Positions 1-5,995 of a stretch of DNA of 8,852 nucleotides are shown piece by piece. The translations under genes were made by a program, and so were the position numbers. Source of the stretch: an uncultured Collinsella sp. Lineage in GTDB: Bacteria; Actinomycetota; Coriobacteriia; Coriobacteriales; Coriobacteriaceae. The number at the start of each line of letters is the position of its first letter. The first letter of the stretch is position 1. Under the pieces are notes generated by a model. The model had not been told where the DNA came from. It saw only the letters and a program-made list of their open reading frames with translations, and ran no database searches. The stretch covers positions 1 to 8,852 of the forward strand of contig CAKUEZ010000082.1 in the NCBI GenBank assembly GCA_934646965.1, given 5' to 3'.

Positions 1-470
1 TGATGGGCGAGGTGCTGGCCGCGACCGTCAAGCAGATGATGCCGACGGTCATTACCATGCTTTCGGTGCTGGGTTGCGCCAAGGTGATGGGCTATGCCGG
101 CATGATTTCGTCGATCAGCGCGTTTTGCATTGCGGTCGCCGGCGGTCTGTACCCGATTTTGGCTCCGTGGATTGGTGCGGTCGGTGCGTTTGTGACCGGC
201 TCGGGCACGTCCTCGGGCATGCTGTTTGGTCCCATCCAGAGCCAGGCTGCCACCGCGCTGGGCGTGAGCGACTACTGGATGGTTGCGTTGAATGCGCTTG
301 GCGTCGCCGCCGGCAAGATGATCTCGCCGCAGACGCTCGCGATTGGCCTGGCTGCTGTCCACGTGCGCGGTAAGGACGCCGAACTCCTGGGCGCGGTGCT
401 GCCCTACGCTGCCGGCATGCTGGTCCTGATGAGCGCCATAGCCATGCTCGGCCAAGGACTGCCGCTATAA
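1..470 (+). CDS. lldP: L-lactate permease, C-terminal part (5' end outside window)
   Basis: This is the last ~155 residues of a membrane permease of the LctP/LldP family, which imports L-lactate (and related 2-hydroxy acids) with protons across the cytoplasmic membrane. The reading frame is open from the window edge, so the true start lies upstream and the internal Met codons are not starts. Family hallmarks are the segment FVTGSGTSSGMLFGPIQS (about residues 63-80 of the visible part) and GKMISPQTLAIGLA further on; both match the conserved C-terminal part of E. coli LldP as I remember it. Several hydrophobic stretches fit membrane helices, including the last one before the stop. The TAA stop at 468-470 abuts the first base of the inverted-repeat element at 471. 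The other ~400 residues are not visible, so lactate versus glycolate preference cannot be judged. Confidence 0.88.
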   Translation, partial: MGEVLAATVKQMMPTVITMLSVLGCAKVMGYAGMISSISAFCIAVAGGLYPILAPWIGAVGAFVTGSGTSSGMLFGPIQSQAATALGVSDYWMVALNALGVAAGKMISPQTLAIGLAAVHVRGKDAELLGAVLPYAAGMLVLMSAIAMLGQGLPL

Positions 471-517
471 CTAGTCATTGGGACGTTCTTAAACGACTAG
501 TTACTGGGGACAGTCTT
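471..517 (+). repeat. Left terminal inverted repeat of the element
   Basis: Left end of the element; pairs with 878-924 (40/47). It starts with CTAG and carries GACTAGT and then GGGGACAG. Mismatches cluster at positions 9-10, 18, 32-34 and 43 of the repeat. Confidence 0.7.
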
Positions 518-576
518 CGGATTGCTTGCCGCTGGAGGCTGTTTTGCGCCGCCGTGCAGGGTGTCTATAAAGAGTC

Positions 577-806
577 GTGGCCAAAAATCGTCAAATATGA
601 GTACTGATACCTTTTCAGCAGCAGCAATTTTGGCCATTTTTAAGACTATCTGACGTATCTATCGAGTGGATATGCTGTTGTATCTCCCCAAATGTTCAAT
701 AAAAGAAGCCCTTGATGTGAATAAATTCCATCAAGGGCTTCTTTTATAAAGAAAATAAATGTATCCGCAACGGTAACAGTACTCATATTTGCCATTTTTT
801 GGCCAC
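577..806. repeat. Inner inverted repeat pair (577-611 / 772-806)
   Basis: The left copy begins GTGGCCAAAAA and runs through AAATATGAGTACTG; the right copy is its reverse complement with 4 differences in 35. It is nested inside the terminal repeats and encloses the central hairpin, so the whole element could fold into one long interrupted stem as single-stranded DNA or RNA. A further partial copy of the GGCCAAAA motif, inverted, occurs near 626-637 and allows an alternative local hairpin. Confidence 0.65.
699..747. terminator. Perfect 19-bp hairpin inside the element
   Basis: Arms 699-717 and 729-747 are fully complementary around an 11-base loop (718-728). The outer part of the stem is A-rich on the left and T-rich on the right, so on either strand it resembles a bidirectional intrinsic terminator. 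It could end lactate permease transcription and insulate pckA. Use as a terminator is inferred from structure alone. Confidence 0.55.
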
Positions 807-877
807 AGCCCTTCAGAGAATCTACGAAAACGGTCCTGTGCCGGCATCCGGGGACGGTCCTTGGTTGTTGCCTGTTC

Positions 878-924
878 AAGAATGTCCCCAACGACTAGTC
901 GTTTAAAAACGTCCTCATGACTAG
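878..924 (-). repeat. Right terminal inverted repeat of the element
   Basis: Right end, inverted relative to 471-517. It also contains a 14-bp perfect palindrome, AACGACTAGTCGTT, absent in exact form from the left end. Confidence 0.7.
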
Positions 925-1063
925 GCCGCTTGCCTGCGATTTTTGACCGTTGGGCGGGCGCTTCGCCGTTGCCGCAAAAACGTTTTTGCATATCGGGTAC
1001 AACGGGCTTTACGTGAGTAAAGTGCGCGCCGCGTCCACGTGTCGCGCTTTTAAAGGAGGCCCC

Positions 1064-2734
1064 ATGCCTGGTGTTACCCCTGCAGAAGTTTTGTCCAACT
1101 TTGGTCTTACACTGGTCGAAGATCCCGCCGAGAATCAGCCCCGTCTGCTGGTCGATCTACCCGCCGCGGAGCTCGTCGAGCACGCCATCCGCCGCGAAGA
1201 AGGCCGCATGGCATCCAACGGCGCGCTAGTGATCGAGACGGGGGAGCGCACCGGCCGTTCGCCCAACGACCGCTTTATCGTCGACACGCCCGACGTGCAC
1301 GACAAGATCGCCTGGGGCGCCGTCAACCGACCGCTTTCGATCGAGAGCTACGAGACCATCAAGGCCGGTATCGTCAACTACCTCAACGAGCGCGATGTGT
1401 TCGTCACCCGCGGCATGGCCGGCGCCGACCGCAACCACACGCGTCGACTGCTCGTTGCCTGCGAGCGTGCCAGCCAGGCACTCTTTATTAAGCAGATGCT
1501 CGCCCGCCCGCTCGCCCGCGAAATCGCGCGCACCGGTGAGCCGGACTTTTGCGTGCTCGCCGCTCCCGGCTACCAGTGCGACCCTGCCATCAAGGGCCTC
1601 AACTCCAGCGCCGCCGTGGTCATCAACTTCCAGGAACGCGTGATTCTGGTCGCCGGCACCGGCTACTCCGGTGAGATCAAAAAGTCGATCTTCAGCGTCA
1701 TGAACTACCTGCTGCCCGTCGAGGACGACGTGCTGCCCATGCACTGCTCGGCCAGCATGGATCCCGTCACGCACGAGACCGCCGTGTTCTTTGGCCTGTC
1801 CGGCACCGGCAAGACTACGCTTTCGGCCAACCCCACGCGCCTGCTGATCGGCGACGACGAACACGGTTGGTCCGACATGGGCATCTTCAACATCGAGGGC
1901 GGCTGCTACGCCAAGTGTGAGGGCCTGGACGCGTTCCACGAGCCCGAGATCTTCAACGCCGTCCGCTTTGGCGCCATCTGCGAAAACGTGGTGCTCGACG
2001 AGAGCCGCAAGCCCAACTACGACGACGTCTCGGTCACGCACAACACGCGCGTGGCCTACCCTGTGGAGCACATTCCCAACGCGTGGACCAAGGGCATGGG
2101 CACCACCCCAAGCGTCGTGCTCTTCCTGACCTGCGACGCCTTTGGCGTGCTGCCGCCCATCTCGCGCCTGACGGCCGACGCCGCCATGTATCACTTTGTG
2201 ACGGGCTTTACGGCTAAGATTCCCGGCACCGAGGTCGGCGTCACCGAGCCCACGCCCACGTTCTCTTCGCTGTTTGGCGAGCCGTTTATGCCGCTCGACC
2301 CCATGGTCTACGCTAAGATGCTCGGCGAGCGCATCGCCGACGGTCGCACCCGCGTCTATCTGGTCAACACCGGCTGGATCGGCGGCGGCTACGGCGTTGG
2401 CCATCGCATTGAGCTGGCCTACACGCGCGCCCTGGTCGCGCGCGCCCTCGACGGCACCATCGAGGACAGCGAGTTCGTCCACGACGATATCTTTAACGTC
2501 GACATTCCCACGACGTGCCACGGTGTGCCCGACGGCATCCTGGTGCCGCGCCAGTACTGGCAGAGCACCGCTCGCTACGACGAGGCCGCGCACAACCTGG
2601 CCGTCATGTTCGAGGAGAACTTCGAGAAGAAGTACTCGCACCTGCCCGAGTCCGTCAAGGCCGCCGGTCCGCACGCTCAGGTGCACGCCGACGCCCGTCA
2701 TCGCGGCCGCGGCCTGCTGGGACTCCGCCTGTAA
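1064..2734 (+). CDS. pckA: Phosphoenolpyruvate carboxykinase (ATP)
   Basis: Cytosolic enzyme interconverting oxaloacetate + ATP and PEP + ADP + CO2. In fermenters it may run toward oxaloacetate, in gluconeogenesis toward PEP; the sequence does not say which. At 556 residues it is slightly longer than the usual ~540. Visible motifs: RTGRSPNDR (62-70, substrate loop), GYSGEIKKS (~200-208, metal-binding Lys region), MHCSAS (H227), the P-loop GLSGTGKTT (244-252), IGDDEHGW (262-269, second nucleotide/metal motif), and NTGWIGGGYGVG. This is the ATP-type family, not the GTP-type. The ATG at 1064 is chosen because AGGAGG lies 4 bases upstream; the frame is open 38 codons further, but that part is not family-like. 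Oddity: after the usual ending near AAGP there are ~19 Arg/His-rich residues, and the TAA stop sits at the edge of a hairpin repeat. Confidence 0.95.
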   Translation: MPGVTPAEVLSNFGLTLVEDPAENQPRLLVDLPAAELVEHAIRREEGRMASNGALVIETGERTGRSPNDRFIVDTPDVHDKIAWGAVNRPLSIESYETIKAGIVNYLNERDVFVTRGMAGADRNHTRRLLVACERASQALFIKQMLARPLAREIARTGEPDFCVLAAPGYQCDPAIKGLNSSAAVVINFQERVILVAGTGYSGEIKKSIFSVMNYLLPVEDDVLPMHCSASMDPVTHETAVFFGLSGTGKTTLSANPTRLLIGDDEHGWSDMGIFNIEGGCYAKCEGLDAFHEPEIFNAVRFGAICENVVLDESRKPNYDDVSVTHNTRVAYPVEHIPNAWTKGMGTTPSVVLFLTCDAFGVLPPISRLTADAAMYHFVTGFTAKIPGTEVGVTEPTPTFSSLFGEPFMPLDPMVYAKMLGERIADGRTRVYLVNTGWIGGGYGVGHRIELAYTRALVARALDGTIEDSEFVHDDIFNVDIPTTCHGVPDGILVPRQYWQSTARYDEAAHNLAVMFEENFEKKYSHLPESVKAAGPHAQVHADARHRGRGLLGLRL

Positions 2735-2771
2735 ACCACCACAAAGGGGACAGGCGCCTTTGTGGTGGTTT
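2733..2771. terminator. Hairpin repeat copy 1, after pckA
   Basis: Perfect 15-bp arms AAACCACCACAAAGG (2733-2747) and its complement (2757-2771) enclose the loop GGACAGGCG, followed by TT. The left arm begins within the pckA stop codon (TAA 2732-2734). First of four copies of one repeat family in this window. It probably acts as a terminator. Confidence 0.75.
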
Positions 2772-2792
2772 TACTCGCGCGGATGACTCGGG

Positions 2793-2900
2793 TTACAATA
2801 CGCCTGACATATTGCCCCCTTCTCCGGATGGGGGCAGCGTAAGCGCTCTTGTGGCGGCACCGTAGGACTTTGAAGGTGGCCGTCGTAAGGGCGCTTTTTG
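2793..2900 (+). ncRNA. Candidate short transcript or attenuated leader before the B3/B4 gene
   Basis: A -10-like TTACAAT (2793-2799) is followed by a GC hairpin with arms TGCCCCC (2813-2819) and GGGGGCA (2830-2836). A long stem then pairs 2842-2861 with 2875-2895 (AGCGCTCTT against AAGGGCGCT, with a bulge and wobble pairs), ending in TTTTT at 2895-2899. Promoter, two hairpins and terminator would give a transcript of ~90 nt. It is either a free small RNA or a leader that attenuates the gene starting at 2944. No good -35 box is visible and I recognise no known RNA family. Confidence 0.35.
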
Positions 2901-2943
2901 TTTAGGCGCCCTCGCTCGGGCGCGCACGATGAAGGGAGAGCGC

Positions 2944-3663
2944 ATGAAGAGCTTTATTGCCGAGGATTCGTTTTGGGAGCTATTTCCGCAGGCGGCTGTC
3001 GGTGTTGTGGTCGTAAAAGGCATGAAGCCCGCGGCTCAGATTCCTCAAGAGGACGTTGATGCGATTGCCGCGTTGCTCGACCGCGCCAATATCGATGCGG
3101 AGCGTCACCTGACGAGTGATACCATCAGCGAGAATGCGCCGGTTAAGGCATGGCGCGAGGCATATCGCCTATTCAAGACCAAGAAGGGCGCGCGTTGCTC
3201 AATTGAGAACCTGCTCAAGCGCGTGCTCAAGGGCAAACCGGTGGGCCACATTACGCCCGCGGTGGACATCTACAACACGGTGTCGCTGACCTACGCGCTG
3301 CCCGTCGGCGGTGAGGATCTGCATGCTATTGAGGGCAATCTGCGCCTGACGGTGACCGACGGCGCCGACGCGTTCCTGCCGCTTGGCGAGGAGACAGATG
3401 ACCCGACGCTTCCCGGCGAGCTCGCCTACATCGATGATGCGGGCGCCGTATGCCGCTGCTGGAACTGGCGCGACGGCGTTCGAACGGCGTTGTCCGACGA
3501 TTCGGCGGACGCCTTCTTGGCGATCGAGTGCGTGGAGCCCGAGCGGATGGGGGATTGCCAGGCTGCGATCGATCGCTTAGCCGAGCTGCTCGAGCGCTAT
3601 CTGGGAGCGACGGTTGTCGTTAAGACGCTTGTGACCCGCGACAATCCTTGCGTGGGGCTGTAG
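2944..3663 (+). CDS. Free-standing B3/B4 tRNA-binding-domain protein
   Basis: A 239-residue soluble protein matching the B3/B4 domain found in the beta subunit of phenylalanyl-tRNA synthetase, where it forms the editing module. Stand-alone versions are widespread, and their substrate is not established. Recognisable segments: a middle block HITPAVDIYNTVSLTYALPVGG with EDLHAIEGNLRLTV, then PGELAYIDDAGAVCRCWNWRDG and a C-terminal AFLAIECVEP. These correspond to the conserved strands and the RxWNWR-type motif of the family. No catalytic or anticodon-binding domain of PheRS is present, so this is not a synthetase fragment in the usual sense. The ATG at 2944 is preferred over 2929 because GGGAGAG lies just upstream at proper spacing. 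A trans-editing or amino-acid/tRNA sensing role is possible but inferred. The gene stands alone, between hairpin repeats 1 and 2. Confidence 0.82.
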   Translation: MKSFIAEDSFWELFPQAAVGVVVVKGMKPAAQIPQEDVDAIAALLDRANIDAERHLTSDTISENAPVKAWREAYRLFKTKKGARCSIENLLKRVLKGKPVGHITPAVDIYNTVSLTYALPVGGEDLHAIEGNLRLTVTDGADAFLPLGEETDDPTLPGELAYIDDAGAVCRCWNWRDGVRTALSDDSADAFLAIECVEPERMGDCQAAIDRLAELLERYLGATVVVKTLVTRDNPCVGL

Positions 3664-3691
3664 CGAAGTCAGCGGATCAAACTCGATGGTC

Positions 3692-3738
3692 AAAACCACC
3701 ACAAAGATGCAGTTCACTGTCTCCTTTGTGGTGGTTTT
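3692..3738. terminator. Hairpin repeat copy 2, after the B3/B4 gene
   Basis: 15-bp perfect arms AAAACCACCACAAAG (3692-3706) and complement (3724-3738), followed by T. The 17-base loop diverges from the other copies but keeps CTGTC near its right side, so this copy has the reverse orientation and looks degenerate. It starts 28 bases after the stop. Confidence 0.72.
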
Positions 3739-3793
3739 TATGTTGATGGGTTAACAAATGGGATATTTGGGTATGGGTGTTGCCTTGTGCGGC

Positions 3794-3799
3794 TAAGAT
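3794..3799 (+). promoter_or_regulatory. Possible -10 box of the MarR gene
   Basis: TAAGAT lies 43 bases before the start codon and resembles TATAAT (4/6). The correctly spaced -35 region is poor. Low confidence. Confidence 0.25.
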
Positions 3800-3842
3800 G
3801 TTTACCCGTTAGCATCATGCAAGCGAAAGGCGGTCGTCTCCC

Positions 3843-4292
3843 ATGCAGCAGAACGACGAGACACGTTTCGAGGACTTTGTCGGACTGATCAGCGGCCTCT
3901 ACAAGGAGATCCAACGCATCAAGACGTCCGAGGGCGCAAGGCTGGGCCTTAAGGGCTCCGATGTCATGTGCCTGTACTATCTGGAGCGCAGCAAGGACGG
4001 CCTGACCGGTGCCGACCTTGCCCGCATGGCCGGCGTGACCCGTGCAGCCGTCTCGCGCACGCTGGCTCACCTGGAGGAGGGTGGCTACGTCGAGGTCGAC
4101 GACTCGGGCGATGCCGCCGTCAAGTACCGTGCCCCGGTGCGCTTGACCGCCCTCGGCGGCGAGAGCATGAGCGAGGCCGATCGCATCATTCGCGAGGTGC
4201 TCGACACCACCGGTAAAGCCATGGGCGTGGAGCAGCGTGAGCAGATGTATGCGTCGCTGCGCACGATTCTCAACACCCTGCGTGAGATCTAG
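3843..4292 (+). CDS. MarR-family winged-helix transcriptional regulator
   Basis: A 149-residue DNA-binding protein of typical MarR length. Order of parts: N-terminal helix for dimerisation (~10-30), helix-turn-helix with GLTGADLARMAGVTRAAVSR (53-72; recognition helix about 65-80), the wing around VDDSGDAAVKYRAPVRLT (85-102), then a C-terminal dimer helix. MarR proteins bind as dimers to inverted repeats and often respond to small phenolic or lipid ligands. Its target is not evident: the adjacent degV gene (start 4412) is a candidate, which would fit regulators of fatty-acid metabolism such as FabT, but no clear operator is seen. The ATG at 3843 has only a modest AAAGG about 12 bases upstream; an ATG at 3817 is out of frame. 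Alternative annotation: generic MarR/DUF-level regulator. Confidence 0.88.
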   Translation: MQQNDETRFEDFVGLISGLYKEIQRIKTSEGARLGLKGSDVMCLYYLERSKDGLTGADLARMAGVTRAAVSRTLAHLEEGGYVEVDDSGDAAVKYRAPVRLTALGGESMSEADRIIREVLDTTGKAMGVEQREQMYASLRTILNTLREI

Positions 4293-4306
4293 GGCCGCGC
4301 TGGCGC

Positions 4307-4319
4307 TAGCTTTCAGCTA
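4307..4319. repeat. Small inverted repeat between marR and degV
   Basis: TAGCT-TTC-AGCTA, 14 bases after the MarR stop. It is too short and lacks a T-run for a convincing terminator, but could be an operator half-site pair. Weak. Confidence 0.25.
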
Positions 4320-4411
4320 ACAACTGCATCGTCCCGTTTGAGCGCGTACGCCGTGCCGAGACATTGTTGTCAAAATTCCCTGCGCGAGACCTGCGCAAGA
4401 AAGGATTCGCT

Positions 4412-5266
4412 ATGTCCGTCCGCATTATTACCGATTCCGCCAGCGATATGTCGCCGGCGGAGCACCCGGCGCTGTCCGTCTTGCCGCTGTCCGTTACCTT
4501 TGGCACCGATGTGTATATGGATGGCGTCGACATCGATCACCAGCGCTTTTACGAGATGCTCGTGGAGCGCGACGAGCTGCCCAAGACCGGTCAGGTCAAC
4601 CCGTACGCCTTTTCGCAGGCGATTGCCGAAGCACGTGAGGCCGGCGACGAGGCGGTGATTATTACCGTGGGTGCCAAACTTTCGGGGACCAATCAGAGCG
4701 CGCGCACGGCCCTTGCCGAGATGCCGGGTGGCGACGTGTTCGTCGTGGACAGCAACAATGTGACCCTGGGCGAGCGCGTGCTGGTCGAGTATGCGCTGCG
4801 CCTGGTGGACGAGGGCCGCAGCGCCGCGCAGATCGCGGCTTCCGTCGAGGCCGTCCGTGACCGCGTGGTGGTTATTGGTCTGCTCGAGACGCTGGAGTAC
4901 CTGGTGCGCGGCGGTCGCCTGTCTGCTGCTGCCGGCGCCGTGGGCACGCTGCTCAACGTAAAGCCCGTTGTGGCTGCCGAGGACGGTCTGATCGTGCAGC
5001 TGGGCAAGGCGCGCGGTTCCAAGAACGGACGTAACCTGCTCAACCAGAAGGTCGAAAAGGCAGGCGGCATCGACTTTTCCATGCCGCTGGCGCTCGGCTA
5101 TACGGGCCTTTCGGATGCGGTGCTCAAGAAGTATATCGAGGACAGCGCGGCACTGTGGGCTGGCCACACCGAGGGCGAACTGCCCGTCCACACCATCGGT
5201 GCCACCATCGGCACCCACGTGGGCCCCGGCGCCGTAGCCGTAGCCTTCTTCCAGCCCGCCAACTAG
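4412..5266 (+). CDS. DegV family protein, putative fatty-acid-binding FakB
   Basis: A 284-residue cytosolic protein of the DegV family. Characterised members (FakB) hold a fatty acid and present it to the kinase FakA for phosphorylation and entry into phospholipid synthesis. Visible hallmarks: IITDSASDMSP (5-15), PKTGQVNPYAF (57-67), ITVGAKLSGTNQSA (84-97), VDSNNVTLGERV, LVRGGRLSAAAGAVGTLLNVKPVV, and IGTHVGPGAVAVAFF near the C-terminus. Thr59, Ser91 and His269 fall at the positions of the head-group contacts known in FakB proteins. The usual TSQPS motif reads TGQVN here, a mild departure. The ATG at 4412 is chosen for AAAGGA 6 bases upstream; the 16 extra codons upstream lack family similarity. 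No fakA is in the window. Which fatty acid is bound cannot be told from sequence. Confidence 0.9.
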   Translation: MSVRIITDSASDMSPAEHPALSVLPLSVTFGTDVYMDGVDIDHQRFYEMLVERDELPKTGQVNPYAFSQAIAEAREAGDEAVIITVGAKLSGTNQSARTALAEMPGGDVFVVDSNNVTLGERVLVEYALRLVDEGRSAAQIAASVEAVRDRVVVIGLLETLEYLVRGGRLSAAAGAVGTLLNVKPVVAAEDGLIVQLGKARGSKNGRNLLNQKVEKAGGIDFSMPLALGYTGLSDAVLKKYIEDSAALWAGHTEGELPVHTIGATIGTHVGPGAVAVAFFQPAN

Positions 5267-5277
5267 CTCGCCTGGTA

Positions 5278-5316
5278 AAACCACCACAAAGGGGACAGGC
5301 ACCTTTGTGGTGGTTT
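5278..5316. terminator. Hairpin repeat copy 3, after degV
   Basis: 15-bp perfect arms AAACCACCACAAAGG (5278-5292) and complement (5302-5316) with loop GGACAGGCA. Same orientation as copy 1. It begins 11 bases after the degV stop and ends 29 bases before the next start codon, so it separates the two genes transcriptionally. Confidence 0.75.
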
Positions 5317-5345
5317 ATGCTTTTCCGCGAGGAAAGGAGCGCGAA

Positions 5346-5666
5346 ATGGCGTCTGAGGGCTTTTTTGAGCAGGTATACGAGGTGGTCGAGCAGATTCCCG
5401 AAGGGATGGTCGCCACCTACGGCCAGGTGGCGCTGCTCGCCGGTCGTCCGCGCAGCGCGCGCTACGTGGGCTATGCGCTGCACAGCAATCCGCGTCCTGG
5501 TCAGATTCCCTGCCATCGCGTGGTGTTTGCCGATGGTCGTATTTGCGAGGGCTTTGCGTTTGGCGGCCCCGATGCTCAACGTGAGCTTTTGCTGGGGGAG
5601 GGCGTGACGTTTACCGACCCCATGCATGTCGACCTTGCTGTCTGCCGCTGGCCGGCGGGGCTCTAG
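5346..5666 (+). CDS. MGMT family protein (alkylated-DNA repair), single-domain
   Basis: A 106-residue protein consisting only of the DNA-binding/active-site domain of O6-alkylguanine-DNA alkyltransferase; full-length Ogt/MGMT enzymes are ~160-200 residues with an extra N-terminal domain. The family motif is IPCHRVV (54-60), with the alkyl-acceptor Cys at 56 retained; alkyltransferase-like (ATL) proteins replace it, often with Trp. The N-terminal YGQVALLAGRPRSARYVGYAL holds the DNA-binding helix region and probable base-flipping Arg, and GGPDAQRELLLGEGV matches the usual GG...LL..EG tail. It may therefore be catalytically competent or act as a lesion flag for excision repair; sequence alone does not settle this. 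The ATG at 5346 follows AAAGGAG at good spacing; the in-frame GTG at 5307 lies inside hairpin repeat 3 and is unlikely. Confidence 0.88.
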   Translation: MASEGFFEQVYEVVEQIPEGMVATYGQVALLAGRPRSARYVGYALHSNPRPGQIPCHRVVFADGRICEGFAFGGPDAQRELLLGEGVTFTDPMHVDLAVCRWPAGL

Positions 5667-5676
5667 CGGCCGGATC

Positions 5677-5723
5677 GTCAAAACCACCACAAAGGTGCCT
5701 GTCCCCTTTGTGGTGGTTTTGAC
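5677..5723. terminator. Hairpin repeat copy 4, between convergent genes
   Basis: The longest copy: perfect 19-bp arms 5677-5695 and 5705-5723 (GTCAAAACCACCACAAAGG and complement) with loop TGCCTGTCC. The orientation is opposite to copies 1 and 3. It starts 10 bases after the MGMT stop, in the spacer between this + gene and the minus-strand trpS. It could terminate from either side. Confidence 0.78.
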
Positions 5724-5900
5724 AGGTTTACCGGGGCTAACTTATGGAGACAATGTGGCGGCGCACTTTCCTAGCCAAAAGTAAACCACGGTGAACTATA
5801 TTGTTTTCAGCAACGGAGCAGGTCATAGGCGATGAAAAAACCTGCCCTGTTGAGTTTGATTCGCATTCCTCCCCTCTGTGCGATTCAACGGTGTACTTCG
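5724..5900. other. Intergenic spacer between convergent genes
   Basis: There is no convincing long gene here. An imperfect hairpin pairs CAACGGAGCAGGT (from 5811) with ACCTGCCCTGTTG (ending near 5852); its loop holds a six-A run, read as T on the minus strand. A second imperfect pair is GATTCGCA / TGCGATTC around 5858-5886. A 19-codon minus-strand ORF (5807-5866) is listed separately. Confidence 0.5.
5807..5866 (-). CDS. Possible 19-residue small ORF with purine-rich ribosome site
   Basis: On the minus strand an ATG at 5866 is preceded by AGAGGGGAGGA, one of the most Shine-Dalgarno-like strings in the window. It opens MRIKLNRAGFFIAYDLLRC and stops with TGA. The GGAGG part sits only 1-2 bases from the ATG, which is too close; the GAGGGG part gives about 4. 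I do not recognise the peptide. It could be a small protein, the 5' remnant of a decayed gene, or chance. It lies downstream of the trpS hairpin, so it would need its own promoter or read-through, and no good promoter is seen. Confidence 0.2.
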   Translation of the reverse strand: MRIKLNRAGFFIAYDLLRC

Positions 5901-5942
5901 GGAACAGGCCCGCTGGCAACTAACTGCCAGCGGGCCTGTTCC
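5901..5942. terminator. Perfect 18-bp hairpin downstream of trpS
   Basis: Arms 5901-5918 and 5925-5942 are fully complementary (GGAACAGGCCCGCTGGCA and complement) around a 6-base loop, 53 bases beyond the trpS stop on the minus strand. GC-rich and very stable, but no strong T-run follows on either strand. Terminator or mRNA 3'-end stabiliser is likely. It is unrelated in sequence to the four CCACCAC repeats. Confidence 0.65.
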
Positions 5943-5995
5943 TGTTTCGGGGAGAAATCTCATCTCACCGTTTATGTTGTGCGAAAGTGCTTTGC

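Larger units (their letters stand above)
471..924. mobile_element. MITE-like element built of nested inverted repeats
   Basis: This 454-bp stretch has no convincing gene but a strong near-palindromic design. The ends, 471-517 and 878-924, are inverted repeats identical at 40 of 47 positions when compared by eye; both begin CTAGTCAT and contain TTAAACGACTAGT and GGGGACA. A second inverted pair, 577-611 and 772-806, matches at 31 of 35 positions. A perfect 19-bp hairpin lies near the centre (699-717 / 729-747). GC content is lower than in the neighbouring genes. No transposase is encoded. No clear target-site duplication flanks it; GCCGCT occurs at 461-466 and again at 925-930, but the left copy is 4 bp away from the element. 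The likeliest reading is a non-autonomous element mobilised in trans, possibly by an IS200-like/REP-associated tyrosine transposase elsewhere; that enzyme assignment is inference only. Confidence 0.65.

Noticed and set aside
646..991. Two short minus-strand ORFs over the inverted-repeat element
   Set aside because: They run through the palindromic arms, have no ribosome site and no family-like features.
1226..2701. 491-codon open frame antisense to pckA
   Set aside because: It mirrors pckA in a high-GC gene, where the opposite strand is often open; its translation is low-complexity and rich in Val, Gly, Ala and Asp, without domain motifs.
2851..2880. T-box-like GTGGCGGCACCG upstream of the B3/B4 gene
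   Set aside because: It resembles the T-box bulge only superficially; the spacer is too short for a specifier stem and the consensus is broken.
5277..5720. CRISPR-like array from the repeated CCACCAC hairpins
   Set aside because: The copies are separated by whole genes and vary in orientation; there are no regular spacers and no cas genes.
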